Assembly: GCA_002316275.1 (NCBI GenBank) | Contig: DCDE01000027.1 | Location: forward strand, 1 to 42,807 | Length of the DNA: 42,807 nucleotides | Direction: 5' to 3' | Source: Caldifarciminota bacterium UBA1063 | GTDB taxonomy: Bacteria; Hydrothermota; Hydrothermia; UBA1063 | Shown here: positions 8,051 through 16,644 of the stretch, one piece after another | Layout: every line of letters begins with the position of its first letter | How positions within the stretch are numbered: position 1 is the first letter of the stretch | Position numbers and translations under genes: made by a program | The notes under the pieces: generated by a model | The model's input: only the letters and a program-made list of their open reading frames with translations | The model's database searches: none | What the model was told of the DNA's origin: nothing

Positions 8051-10834
8051 ATGGAAGATTATAGAAATACGGTAAATCTGCCTCAAACTGAGTTCTCCAT
8101 GAAAGCGGAGCTTACTAAAAAGGAACCTTTACGCTTACAGTGGTGGAAGGAGAGGCGTATCTATGAGAAGAACCTGAAATCGAGGAGGAAGAGTGGGAAA
8201 GTCTTTATCCTCCACGATGGCCCCCCATATTCCAATGGTCATATTCACGTTGGTACCGCGTTAAATAAAGTTTTAAAGGATATCCTCATTAAGTACAAGA
8301 GCCTAAAGGGATATTATGCACCTTATATTCCTGGGTGGGATAATCACGGGATGCCGATTGAGTTGGAAGTAATCAAAAATCATCCCCAATATCGACAGCT
8401 CTTAACGGATTCTCCGAAGATGCAGGATCTCGATACGAGACGGAAATTAAGAGAGGATTGCAGGAATTTTGCTGAAAAGTGGATTCAAGTCCAGAGGGAT
8501 GAGTTTGTGAGACTCGGGGTTCACGGCGACTGGGACGCTCCGTACCTAACGATGGATACGGCTTATGAGGCACAAGAACTTAGGGTCCTTGCCGAACTTG
8601 TCCGTAGAGGGTACATATATAGAAGTTATCTTCCAGTGCACTGGTGCCCGCGGTGTAAAACTACGCTTGCCATGGCTGAAATTGAGTATAAAGATAAAGA
8701 GTCTCCCTCTTTATGGTTTACCTTTGAGCCTATTGAAACCGATTATTACCCACTGGTCTGGACAACTACCCCATGGACTATAATATCTAACGTGGCCCTG
8801 GCAGTCCATCCAGATCTTGAGTATGTGGTGGTCGAGTCCGATGGTAAAAGATACTTGCTTGCTAAGGAAAGGCTGGAAGCAAACAAGGATCTCTTTCAGG
8901 ATGATTTCAAAGTTGTTAAGACTTACAATGGGAGGGAGCTTAGTGGACTCAAGTTCCGTCATCCCTTCTTTGACCGAATTTCAGTCGTAGTTACGGGGAA
9001 TTTTGTTACGGTTGAAGACGGCACTGGTATCGTTCACATAGCTCCTGGGCATGGTAAAGAAGACTTTGAAGTAGGCATAGAGAACGGCCTTCCTATCATA
9101 TCTCCGGTTGACGAAAATGGCAGGTTCACATCCGAAGTTCCTATGTTTGAGGGTCTTGACACGGGCGAGGCGTCGCAAAAGGTTATTGAGGTTCTTAAGG
9201 AAAGTGGGGGATTTGTTAAACTTTCTAAAATTGTCCATAGCTATCCCCATTGCTGGCGCTGTAAAGGCCCACTGATTTTTAGAGCCACACACCAGTGGTT
9301 CTTGAATGTGGATCATGACAGTCTCAGAGAGGCTGCCCTTAACGAGATTTCGGAAGCAAGGTGGCATCCTGAGGAAGGCGAAGCCAGAATTTATGCTTCT
9401 GTGAAAGAGCGGCCCGATTGGGTAATATCGAGGCAGAGGAATTGGGGCGTCTACATACCGGCTATCCGATGTAAGAACTGCGGAAAAGCCTTTTTAAATC
9501 CGGATGTTATAGAAAAGCTTGCAAATTATGTTCAGGATGGAATAAGGGATGCCTGGCTCGAGAGAGATATTACAGACTTTCTTGATAAAGAATACCGTTG
9601 CGAGTCCTGTGGAAATCAGGATTTCGAAAAGGAGTTTGACATCCTTGATGTATGGTTCGACTCCGGAATTTCTTACATTGTGGTTTCAGAAAAACGAAAT
9701 TTGCCTTGGCCAGCAGATGTGTATCTTGAAGGTTCGGACCAACATAGAGGATGGTTCAATGCTTCGTTGATGTTGGGAACCGCTTACAAGAGATCTGCAC
9801 CATTTAAAACGGTTATTACCCACGGATGGGTAGTCGATGAAGAGGGGAAAGCGATGCACAAAAGCCTTGGAAACTTTATCTCTTCTCAAGAGGTTGTTAC
9901 AAAGTATGGTGCAGACATATTGAGGCTTTGGGTTGCGTCAAGCGATTATACCGATGATATAAGACTTGGCGGAGAGATATTGACAAGGCTTGTGGATTCT
10001 TACCGGAAGATCAGGAATACCATTAGATTTATGCTCGGGAATCTCTACGACTGGAGTAGCGAGAAAAGGTTGCCATATGAGGATCTGTTTCCCATCGAAA
10101 AATATATCCTTTCAAGGTGGAATGATGTTAAGAAAGATGTAAATGATGCTTACGAACACTTTTATTTTTACAAGGTTTTCCACCTACTCTTCAATTTTAT
10201 TGTAGTGGATCTCTCTGCTTTCTATCTCGATGCCCTTAAGGACAGATTGTATACTTGGGGGAAGGAGTCTCAGGGGAGAAGGTCTTCTCAAAATGCCATT
10301 TATGACATTCTGAGGGAATTACTTGTGGTTCTCCACCCTTTAATTCCTTTTACAACGGAGGAGGCGTGGGAATATCTCCCTGGCGAAAAGGAAGAGAGCG
10401 TGTTTCTTTCCAGTTGGCCCGAATTAAACCCTTTGCATGAAAATGCATCGATAAAACGAGATTTTGAGTTACTCATGAACGTTAGAGAGAACGTTCTTCT
10501 CGTAATTGAGAGGGCAAGAAAAGATGAAAAGATCCTTAATGATCGGCTTGAGGCGAGGGTCTCGATAAAAACCGAGGACGCTGAAGTGTCTTCTGTCTTG
10601 CATAAGTATCGGCAGTATCTCCCGGAGCTTTTTATCGTTTCCCAAGTAGTCTTAAGCGAGGATAGAGCGCAGGGTGTGAGGGAAACATTTGATAATATGG
10701 AAATAAACGTAAGCCACGCCACCGGGCAGAAGTGTCAGAGATGTTGGAACTGGCACGATGAGACGGGTAAAGATGAAAGGCATCCTTCTCTATGTCCGAA
10801 ATGCGTGGCAGTTATAGAAGGTGAGTTTAAATGA
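8051..10834 (+). CDS. ileS: Isoleucyl-tRNA synthetase
   Basis: This class I synthetase charges tRNA-Ile and edits valine. The 927 residues show the bacterial layout. The nucleotide-binding motif is GHIHVGTALNK, with HVGT at 66-69 in place of HIGH. It is followed by PGWDNHGMPIELEV, the editing domain with VWTTTPWTI, the second signature MHKSLGN (602-608) in place of KMSKS, the anticodon-binding domain, and a C-terminal zinc finger CQRCWNW...CPKC. Both signature variants occur elsewhere in the family. TTGGAGGG precedes the ATG. The 65-base leader is too short for a T-box and none is visible. It heads an operon in which yceD overlaps its stop codon by four bases. Confidence 0.97.
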   Translation: MEDYRNTVNLPQTEFSMKAELTKKEPLRLQWWKERRIYEKNLKSRRKSGKVFILHDGPPYSNGHIHVGTALNKVLKDILIKYKSLKGYYAPYIPGWDNHGMPIELEVIKNHPQYRQLLTDSPKMQDLDTRRKLREDCRNFAEKWIQVQRDEFVRLGVHGDWDAPYLTMDTAYEAQELRVLAELVRRGYIYRSYLPVHWCPRCKTTLAMAEIEYKDKESPSLWFTFEPIETDYYPLVWTTTPWTIISNVALAVHPDLEYVVVESDGKRYLLAKERLEANKDLFQDDFKVVKTYNGRELSGLKFRHPFFDRISVVVTGNFVTVEDGTGIVHIAPGHGKEDFEVGIENGLPIISPVDENGRFTSEVPMFEGLDTGEASQKVIEVLKESGGFVKLSKIVHSYPHCWRCKGPLIFRATHQWFLNVDHDSLREAALNEISEARWHPEEGEARIYASVKERPDWVISRQRNWGVYIPAIRCKNCGKAFLNPDVIEKLANYVQDGIRDAWLERDITDFLDKEYRCESCGNQDFEKEFDILDVWFDSGISYIVVSEKRNLPWPADVYLEGSDQHRGWFNASLMLGTAYKRSAPFKTVITHGWVVDEEGKAMHKSLGNFISSQEVVTKYGADILRLWVASSDYTDDIRLGGEILTRLVDSYRKIRNTIRFMLGNLYDWSSEKRLPYEDLFPIEKYILSRWNDVKKDVNDAYEHFYFYKVFHLLFNFIVVDLSAFYLDALKDRLYTWGKESQGRRSSQNAIYDILRELLVVLHPLIPFTTEEAWEYLPGEKEESVFLSSWPELNPLHENASIKRDFELLMNVRENVLLVIERARKDEKILNDRLEARVSIKTEDAEVSSVLHKYRQYLPELFIVSQVVLSEDRAQGVRETFDNMEINVSHATGQKCQRCWNWHDETGKDERHPSLCPKCVAVIEGEFK

Positions 10835-11358
10835 AGATAGATCTTTTAAACCTAAAAGATGGAAAAACTGAGTACTTCGAAAAGCTCGATGCTGCTACAC
10901 TGGACATCGAGGGGCTGGAGTTTGTTTTAAAAGATTTTCTTGATGCGCACACAACGGCAGAGAAAAGAGGAAATAAGGTAAAGATTTCGATAGAGACGAA
11001 CTTCATATTGATAATGAGATGTTCCAGGTGCCTTGAAGATTATGAGGAGTCTTTTGTAACCGATGATAGTTATTTTGTTAAGCCTGGTCGTGATGAAGAA
11101 GCGGAAAAGTACTTGACTGATGAAGACGTATATGCTATATTTGCCCCGATCGACGAAATAGATACAGTGCCCCTTATCCGGGATAGCCTTATTTTATCGG
11201 TTCCAATGAAACCTTTATGCAGGGAAGACTGTAAGGGATTATGTCCCGTGTGTGGAGCAAATTTGAATAGGCAGTCCTGTCACCATAATATTGGGGAAGG
11301 AGGTAGTCGTTGGCAAAAGATGTTGATGGACATCAAGGGAAAGATTGAAAAAGGATGA
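10831..11358 (+). CDS. yceD: YceD/DUF177 family protein
   Basis: This is a 175-residue member of the YceD (DUF177) family, linked in other bacteria to 23S rRNA accumulation and normally encoded just before rpmF. Four cysteines suggest a metal site: CSRC near residue 60 and CREDCKGLCPVCGANLN near 125. The C-terminal CKGLCPVCGANLN block is the family hallmark. The start ATG overlaps the ileS stop in an ATGA, and its own stop overlaps the next ATG in the same way, so translation is probably coupled. No rpmF follows; a GWxTD gene takes that place. Function beyond the family description is not evident. Confidence 0.85.
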   Translation: MKIDLLNLKDGKTEYFEKLDAATLDIEGLEFVLKDFLDAHTTAEKRGNKVKISIETNFILIMRCSRCLEDYEESFVTDDSYFVKPGRDEEAEKYLTDEDVYAIFAPIDEIDTVPLIRDSLILSVPMKPLCREDCKGLCPVCGANLNRQSCHHNIGEGGSRWQKMLMDIKGKIEKG

Positions 11359-12512
11359 GACTTATTCTGCTTTTGCTACTCGGGGTATATACTTCTCGGA
11401 AGGATGATATTTTAGTTTATACTCTACCGGAGGAGGGGAGTGATTCGGTCGAGTTCTTAGTGTATGTAAATTTCAACAGGCAAAATCTGGTATTTTTCAA
11501 AGAAGATGAACACTATAGAAGCACCGTTGAACTTCAGATGGAGGTATTTGGAGACAGGAATGCTCTACTTTACGGCAATTACTGGAATTTTGAGTTAATT
11601 ACTTCAACTTACAGGGAAACAAAAGAAATTTCCTGGTATCAAAGGTTTTATACCTTTAAGGTGGGCCCTGCTAAACAATATAAAGTAAGGTGTCGTTTGA
11701 AGGATAAGGAAGGTAGATTGCTCGCAAGTCTTGAGAAGAAGATAAGTCCGCCGGTTAACATATCGGACCCTATTCTTTTGGACTCTACTGCCCTCGCTGT
11801 GGGAGAGAAAAGGCCAGCACCACGTTACGTCCGTTCTCCAAAGGCAGTATTTTATGTTAAGAGTGTTTTAGATTCTATTCCCTTTAAGCTCGAACTTGTT
11901 GCAATAAAGCCGCTGGTCAAGGAAAATGGCATTTTACGAAGAGGCGATAATTACATTGAGTTAAATTTAGAAAATATTAACTCGGGTTCATACAAGGTAG
12001 TTTTAACTTCCATGAACGAGATTCGAGAAACCGAGCTAGTTCTGTTCAGCCTTCCACTGGATCTTACCTCCGGGGAATTCAACGAGATATTGCAGGTTTT
12101 ATCTTACTTTGTGCCCTCTTCAGAGCTTGATTCATTTAAGTTATATAAAGAAAACCCCGATAGCCTCAGAGATTACTGGAAAAGATTCTGGAAGCGAAGA
12201 GATCCCACACCCGAGACCGATCTGAACGAGTTTGAGCAGGATTTCTGGAGTAAAGTTGAATATGCCGACGAAAATTTCACCACCCATTTTAAGAGGGGTA
12301 TGGTGTCGGATAGGGGTCTCTGTTATATAGTTCTAGGTCCACCGGACGAAATTGAACGGCACCCCTTTGATCTTGAGGTGCCAGCTTACGAGGTATGGTA
12401 TTATTATGAGAAAAATTATGCATTTATCTTTATGGATTTAAAGGGGGTGGGAGAATATGAAATTGTTGATCCTCCTCGCCATTCTTTTTACGAGATCCTC
12501 AGAAGACGATAA
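11355..12512 (+). CDS. GWxTD-domain protein, first of tandem pair
   Basis: This is a 385-residue exported protein with a short hydrophobic start (MRLILLLLLGVYTS) and a C-terminal GWxTD domain. The domain's landmarks are present: YWKRFWKRRDPTPETDLNEF, YADENF, and the hallmark loop GMVSDRGLCYIVLGPPDEIE near residues 315-335, where the Trp and Thr of GWxTD are replaced. It ends in a beta-rich YEVWYYYEKNYAFIFMDL. GWxTD proteins occur mainly in FCB-type bacteria and have no established function; an envelope role is inferred from the signal. The middle third is beta-sandwich-like. It overlaps yceD by four bases and the second GWxTD gene by 56 bases. Placement inside an ileS operon is unexpected. 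Confidence 0.82.
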   Translation: MRLILLLLLGVYTSRKDDILVYTLPEEGSDSVEFLVYVNFNRQNLVFFKEDEHYRSTVELQMEVFGDRNALLYGNYWNFELITSTYRETKEISWYQRFYTFKVGPAKQYKVRCRLKDKEGRLLASLEKKISPPVNISDPILLDSTALAVGEKRPAPRYVRSPKAVFYVKSVLDSIPFKLELVAIKPLVKENGILRRGDNYIELNLENINSGSYKVVLTSMNEIRETELVLFSLPLDLTSGEFNEILQVLSYFVPSSELDSFKLYKENPDSLRDYWKRFWKRRDPTPETDLNEFEQDFWSKVEYADENFTTHFKRGMVSDRGLCYIVLGPPDEIERHPFDLEVPAYEVWYYYEKNYAFIFMDLKGVGEYEIVDPPRHSFYEILRRR

Positions 12513-13782
12513 CATTAAGAACGCTCACTTCACTCACGGATTAAAGAGCGAAGGTAAGGTCGAGTTTGTCGTTGATTATTCAAGGTTTTTAAGATCTGAT
12601 TCTATCACCGTTTTTGAGTTTTCTTACCTTTTAAACCTGAACTCTTTAAAAAGGAAGGATGGAAGGCTTGAATTTAAGGCAAAGGTAGAAATAAATGGGA
12701 AGTCTCTCACTTCTCCAATAGTTACCGAGTGGACGCAACGCACAGACAAGCCACTTAGCTATTCTATTGACAAATTCTGGGCTTCTCTTGCACAAGGGGA
12801 ATATGACGTCAAATTCACTATATCAGATTTAAATTCAAGGAACTCTGGTAAAGCGGTCTTTAAGGTCCGTTCTCTGGAAAAAGACACAATACTACAGGGC
12901 TCCGACCTCCAGCTTTTGCTTTCTATGTATCCTGGCGAAGATTCGGTCTTCGGGCGTTTCGGGTATGTACAGATTCCTAATCCCTCTGCCACTTACAGTG
13001 GTGGAAGAGATACCTTGTTTTTTTACATGGAGCTTTATAACCTAAGTGCTGATACAGTTCCATATTTCGTAAGGTATTTTATCCTTGACGAACATGGGAG
13101 TCTTTTAAGAGCTACGAATCCTATCGTGAGAGAAAGATCTGAATTTCCCTTAATTAGAGACGGAATCCTCCTCGAGGGTCTGAAGGGCGGGAAATATACT
13201 CTAAGGGTTCAGGTGGTTGATCCTGCTACAGGAAGGTCTGTTGAAGAAGAGCGAGATTTCTTATACGTGGCTTCAGAACCCGTTTCCGGAGAAATATCAA
13301 CTGAGGATATAAGTTATTTTTATTTCATTGATTACTATGCTTCCCCTTCTGAATTACGCGAGTTTCAATCCCTACCCGAAGATGGGAAGGTGCTTTACCT
13401 AAAGAAATTCTGGAAGCGTTTCGATCCAACTCCTGACACCGACTACAACGAGTTTTTTGTTGAGTTTACTAAAAGGTGCCGCTATGCTGATGAGAACTTT
13501 TCCCTCCCTGAAAAATCGGGTCGACTGACGGACAGAGGCAGGATTTACATTAAATATGGGCAACCGGATGAGAGGAACAGGGTAACTTTCGAACTGACAA
13601 GTAGAAACCGTGAACACTGGATATACTATTCTGGTGGACTTAAAGAGTTTGTTTTTGTCGATATCAAAAATACCGGTGATTTTGAGCTGGTCTATTCAAC
13701 AGAGTCTGATGAGCCATCAAAACCTGATTGGACAAGGTATGTTTCGCCCGCGGATCTTCAGAAGAGGAGTTTCCAAGAATAA
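12457..13782 (+). CDS. GWxTD-domain protein, second of tandem pair
   Basis: This is a 441-residue paralogue of the preceding protein. It has a signal-like start (MKLLILLAILFTRSS) and a C-terminal GWxTD domain with FWKRFDPTPDTDYNEFF, YADENF and GRLTDRGRIYIKYGQPDERN. The Thr-Asp of the hallmark is kept but the Trp is Arg. The start codon lies 56 bases inside the upstream gene, so the whole signal peptide is encoded in the overlap; GGGGGTGGGAG just before the ATG gives a plausible ribosome binding site. The pair probably arose by duplication and may form a hetero-oligomer (inference). The 3' end overlaps yraN. The function is unknown. Confidence 0.82.
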   Translation: MKLLILLAILFTRSSEDDNIKNAHFTHGLKSEGKVEFVVDYSRFLRSDSITVFEFSYLLNLNSLKRKDGRLEFKAKVEINGKSLTSPIVTEWTQRTDKPLSYSIDKFWASLAQGEYDVKFTISDLNSRNSGKAVFKVRSLEKDTILQGSDLQLLLSMYPGEDSVFGRFGYVQIPNPSATYSGGRDTLFFYMELYNLSADTVPYFVRYFILDEHGSLLRATNPIVRERSEFPLIRDGILLEGLKGGKYTLRVQVVDPATGRSVEEERDFLYVASEPVSGEISTEDISYFYFIDYYASPSELREFQSLPEDGKVLYLKKFWKRFDPTPDTDYNEFFVEFTKRCRYADENFSLPEKSGRLTDRGRIYIKYGQPDERNRVTFELTSRNREHWIYYSGGLKEFVFVDIKNTGDFELVYSTESDEPSKPDWTRYVSPADLQKRSFQE

Positions 13783-14116
13783 GGGCCAGCGGTCCGAGGA
13801 GTTGGCAGCCTGTTTTTTAAAGAAAAAGGGATACAAAATTGTTGACAGAAATTTCAGAAAACGTTACGGGGAAGTTGACATAATAGCGGAGAAAAATAAT
13901 ACCCTTGTTTTCGTGGAAGTTAGGAGCCTTACTGGTGATTTTATGGACCCTCTTGAAAGTATTACCCCTCAAAAAATTGAGAGGATATCTAAGACCGCTG
14001 CCGCTTATCTTATGGAGATGGATTGGAATGGAGATGTCCGATTTGATTTTATAGGCATAAAGGGAGAAGGGAAGGATCGAGTAATTGAGCATTTTGAGAA
14101 CTTTTTCGGATTTTAA
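13739..14116 (+). CDS. yraN: YraN/UPF0102 family nuclease-fold protein
   Basis: This is a 125-residue UPF0102 protein with a restriction-endonuclease-like fold. The family core is intact: KGQRSEELAACFLKKKGYKI, then RKRYGEVDIIAE and LVFVEVRS, where the acidic residues and the E-x-(K/R) pattern correspond to the PD-(D/E)xK site. The family has been linked to DNA uptake or recombination, but no activity is firmly established. The frame is open further upstream, but family homology begins near position 13780, so the ATG at 13739 is chosen. It lies inside the second GWxTD gene (44-base overlap) and has only a weak ribosome binding site. It closes the ileS operon. The intergenic stretch to 14181 shows only a short 5-bp hairpin. 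Confidence 0.85.
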   Translation: MFRPRIFRRGVSKNKGQRSEELAACFLKKKGYKIVDRNFRKRYGEVDIIAEKNNTLVFVEVRSLTGDFMDPLESITPQKIERISKTAAAYLMEMDWNGDVRFDFIGIKGEGKDRVIEHFENFFGF

Positions 14117-14181
14117 GGTGCGAAACTGTGATATCGCATGAAGTCCAGATGTGTCGTTTTCTTGCTTTCATGTAGCCTTTG

Positions 14182-14703
14182 TTAGAAGGGCCAAAGAAGC
14201 TCGTAGAGCCCACTGTAGCGCTTAATTCTCTCGGTTGTTTTCTTTGCTTCGGTAAGGAGTGAGTCAATTGTAAGCTCTATTTCATTGATTCTATTTAATC
14301 TTTGTGTAAAGCCTGCATTGGTCTCAAACCCTTGTATTTCCTCCCAAACGTAGTTGATGAGCCTAAAAAAGTCCGACGACTTTTTATTCATTGAATACAG
14401 TGCTTTTTCGTAATCATGCGCAGAGACAGCATTATAAAATGATGTGTCTTTCTTCATAACAAACCAGGAATACCCGAGTAGGAATGTATCTTTCACGGGT
14501 TCGTCCCTGTGTACCCTTTGAATGGATTTGACTACTTCATTCATCGTGAGCTCTAGTTCCGAGTAGCACGAATCTATTACGGGAGTCAGGAGCGTTAATT
14601 TTTTTTGCTCGTTAGCTAACCTCAGACTTAAAATCCGTAATGTGGAGAGTAAGAGAATCAAAATCAAAGCTACATAAAAGAACAACCGTCTAATTGTAGC
14701 CAT
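14182..14703 (-). CDS. Membrane-anchored coiled-coil protein of unknown function
   Basis: I do not recognise this 173-residue protein. Residues 6-27 (RLFFYVALILILLLSTLRIL) form one hydrophobic segment, followed by a charged, helix-rich region with heptad-like runs near residues 30-75 and 130-160 (RLNRINEIELTIDSLLTEAKK). This suggests a single-pass inner-membrane anchor with a coiled-coil periplasmic part. The layout faintly recalls LemA or septal coiled-coil proteins, but no family motif is present. It has its own near-consensus promoter whose -10 ends six bases before the ATG, so the mRNA is probably leaderless. It is transcribed away from the barrel gene and towards yraN. Confidence 0.7.
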   Translation of the reverse strand: MATIRRLFFYVALILILLLSTLRILSLRLANEQKKLTLLTPVIDSCYSELELTMNEVVKSIQRVHRDEPVKDTFLLGYSWFVMKKDTSFYNAVSAHDYEKALYSMNKKSSDFFRLINYVWEEIQGFETNAGFTQRLNRINEIELTIDSLLTEAKKTTERIKRYSGLYELLWPF

Positions 14704-14709
14704 GTTTTA

Positions 14710-14738
14710 AATATAAAACCCATTTCTTTTCAAGTCAA
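14710..14738 (-). promoter_or_regulatory. Near-consensus promoter of the coiled-coil gene
   Basis: On the minus strand TTGACT (14738-14733), a 17-base spacer and TATATT (14715-14710) form a near-consensus sigma70 promoter. The ATG follows after six bases (14709-14704), so transcription should start at or beside the A of the start codon. No Shine-Dalgarno sequence can fit. Confidence 0.75.
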
Positions 14739-14794
14739 GGTTAAAATTTTTTTCGTCATTTGGGTTTATGCAGATTGGTTTCGTGAAGTAGCAT

Positions 14795-14800
14795 TATAAT
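14795..14800 (+). promoter_or_regulatory. -10 box of the barrel/patatin pair
   Basis: A perfect TATAAT lies six bases before the ATG at 14807. No good -35 is present at 17-base spacing (14772-14777, AGATTG). There is no Shine-Dalgarno sequence. The geometry mirrors the divergent promoter 60 bases away and implies a leaderless transcript. Confidence 0.5.
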
Positions 14801-14806
14801 ATTCTT

Positions 14807-15667
14807 ATGCGGCTCCTTATAGTAGTTATTTCCCTTATAAGAAGTTTTGATTTTGGTGGTCTGCCTTATGATGCGGCGATTCCTGGTGTGGCTTACTCCA
14901 CTTCGTCGAACTTTGAGTTTCCAAATTTTGACAATCCTTCGGTATTTAGTATCAAGAATGATGAAGGTATAAGCTTGAGTTTCGCTTATGCACCCCATGG
15001 ATGGGAAGACATTCTTAACTATGGCTCACAGGCAAAATTTAGGAATCTAACTGCCATCTCCTTTTATATGAAAGGTGGTGGATTTTCTTATAGGCCGCTT
15101 GGTAAGAAGAAAATTATATCGGAAGACTTTCAAGAGGAGTATTCGATAGACGAGTTTCAGATTGTGCTCTCAGACCTCGTTTACTATAAGTTTTATGGCG
15201 GGATCGGTTTAAAATATTATTATGTAAGGTATTCAGAGGCTTCTGTGGAAAATGGTAGTCCCCACGTGAACCTGGATACTGGGAACGGATTTTCTATTAA
15301 TGTTGGAGCACTCTTAGACTTTGATAAAGTACGTCTTGGTTTTTTCTTAAGAAATATCCTCTCTGGCATTTACTATCATGATTATCCAAAGGATGTCCTT
15401 AACCTTTCGGGTGGTTCTGGTATTGCAGTGGTGCCTCATAACGCCGTGATGATTTCCTTAGATTGTATTGGAGAAAAAGAAGGTAAACTGGTGTGGACTT
15501 CAGGGCTTACGCTTAAGCCTCTGAAATGGCTTGCCATTTTGACGGGCTATTCTTTTAATGATAGATGCCTCTCGGGAGGAGTTCAGATAAATTACAAGGA
15601 AGGTAATTTTGTAATTACTTATAGAAAAGATGCAGTGTTCTTAACGTGGAGGTCCTCTTTAAAATGA
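14807..15667 (+). CDS. Putative outer-membrane beta-barrel protein
   Basis: This is a 286-residue protein with a short hydrophobic start (MRLLIVVISLI) followed by repeated amphipathic beta-strand patterns, for example YYKFYGGIGLKYYYVRYSE, GFSINVGALLDF and LGFFLRNI. Aromatic residues cluster at strand ends and it ends in a run of strands. The pattern fits an outer-membrane barrel of the PorV/PorQ/UPF0164 type, but the N-terminal motif of that family ('GxGGAxxAxADD...NPAGL') is not seen, so the call is structural only. The ATG lies six bases after TATAAT. The stop overlaps the patatin start in an ATGA, so the two proteins are made together and may act together at the envelope. Confidence 0.65.
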   Translation: MRLLIVVISLIRSFDFGGLPYDAAIPGVAYSTSSNFEFPNFDNPSVFSIKNDEGISLSFAYAPHGWEDILNYGSQAKFRNLTAISFYMKGGGFSYRPLGKKKIISEDFQEEYSIDEFQIVLSDLVYYKFYGGIGLKYYYVRYSEASVENGSPHVNLDTGNGFSINVGALLDFDKVRLGFFLRNILSGIYYHDYPKDVLNLSGGSGIAVVPHNAVMISLDCIGEKEGKLVWTSGLTLKPLKWLAILTGYSFNDRCLSGGVQINYKEGNFVITYRKDAVFLTWRSSLK

Positions 15668-16545
15668 AGAAAGTGGCTCTCATTCTTGGTGGTGGTGGGG
15701 CGAAGGGATATGCCCACGTTGGTGTTGTAAAAGCTTTGGAGGAGTGGGGAGTTTATCCCGATGTGGTAGTTGGAACCAGTATGGGGTCTATCATCGGTGG
15801 TTTCTACTGCGCCGGGTTTTCACCGTCTGAAATGGAACAGATTGCAAATGAGATGGATGTTAAAAAGATGGCAAAGTTATTTAGTATTTCCTTATCTTCT
15901 CAGGGTTTCCTAAAACTCACTGGTGTGGAGCAGTACCTGAGGTCCTATCTCGGTTGCGTAAAAATTCAGGCACTTAAGAGGAAGTATATCGCTACAGCTG
16001 TTGATGTGACTAATAATCAGGTTCTTTTCTTTGACAGGGGGGATCTCGTTAAAGCGATTCTTATGAGTATATGTGTACCTTTTATATTCGTGCCTATTTC
16101 AGCCGATCGCATAGTTGTGGATGGAGGTACTCTCGATAATGTGCCTGTAAGAGCATTGAGCTTAATGGATGGTGATTATTTTTCTATTGCTGTTAATGTA
16201 ATTCCATTGATCTCACACACTGCGAGGTTTGCAGATGCAGATGAAATTCCCGTTAAGGAAAGATTGAACCTATTTGAAAAGATGAGAAAGAGAAAGTTTG
16301 AAGGCAAGTTCCAGGAAGAGGCGAAGGGGTTCTTTGCTTACGTTATGAAAGTATCACAAGTAGTACTTGCGGAGGTTAACAGGTACAGGCTTGAAGAGCA
16401 TAAAAGCGATGTATATGTTGAACTTGACCCGGGCATAGATGCTGGTGATTTCCAGAAAGCGAGCCTCGCTATAGAAGCAGGGTATAAAAAAGCTCTGGAA
16501 TTTAAGGAAGAGATTCTCCAAAAGCTTAAAGAAAGTAAAAATTAA
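15664..16545 (+). CDS. Patatin-like phospholipase (RssA/YlbK type)
   Basis: This is a 293-residue serine hydrolase of the patatin family, whose members deacylate lipids with a Ser-Asp dyad. The oxyanion loop GGGGAKG (9-15), the nucleophile elbow GTSMG (Ser39) and the dyad DGG (Asp153) are all present, so it should be active. The DNVPV segment after the dyad is typical of the bacterial RssA-like branch. There is no signal peptide or transmembrane segment. The ATG at 15664 overlaps the barrel gene's stop and is 11 bases after GGAGG. A GTG at 15646 is in frame but lies before part of that Shine-Dalgarno. Pairing with an outer-membrane barrel suggests a role in envelope lipid turnover (inference). 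Confidence 0.9.
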   Translation: MKKVALILGGGGAKGYAHVGVVKALEEWGVYPDVVVGTSMGSIIGGFYCAGFSPSEMEQIANEMDVKKMAKLFSISLSSQGFLKLTGVEQYLRSYLGCVKIQALKRKYIATAVDVTNNQVLFFDRGDLVKAILMSICVPFIFVPISADRIVVDGGTLDNVPVRALSLMDGDYFSIAVNVIPLISHTARFADADEIPVKERLNLFEKMRKRKFEGKFQEEAKGFFAYVMKVSQVVLAEVNRYRLEEHKSDVYVELDPGIDAGDFQKASLAIEAGYKKALEFKEEILQKLKESKN

Positions 16546-16604
16546 CGTCTTAAGGCACTAATTGTTAGTTAATCGCCCCAAAGTTTAAAAGTTGAGGTGT
16601 GCTT

Positions 16605-16633
16605 TTGACTTCACGAACCTATGATTTTATAAT
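16605..16633 (+). promoter_or_regulatory. tpiA operon promoter
   Basis: TTGACT (16605-16610), a 17-base spacer and a perfect TATAAT (16628-16633) form the clearest plus-strand promoter in the window. The tpiA ATG at 16645 is 11 bases beyond the -10, leaving a 5' leader of only about four or five bases. Confidence 0.8.
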
Positions 16634-16644
16634 TACACATTGCT

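Noticed and set aside
13610..13738. A 43-residue N-terminal extension of YraN from 13610
   Set aside because: Family homology starts near KGQRSEE. The extension is an out-of-frame shadow of the second GWxTD gene with no ribosome binding site.
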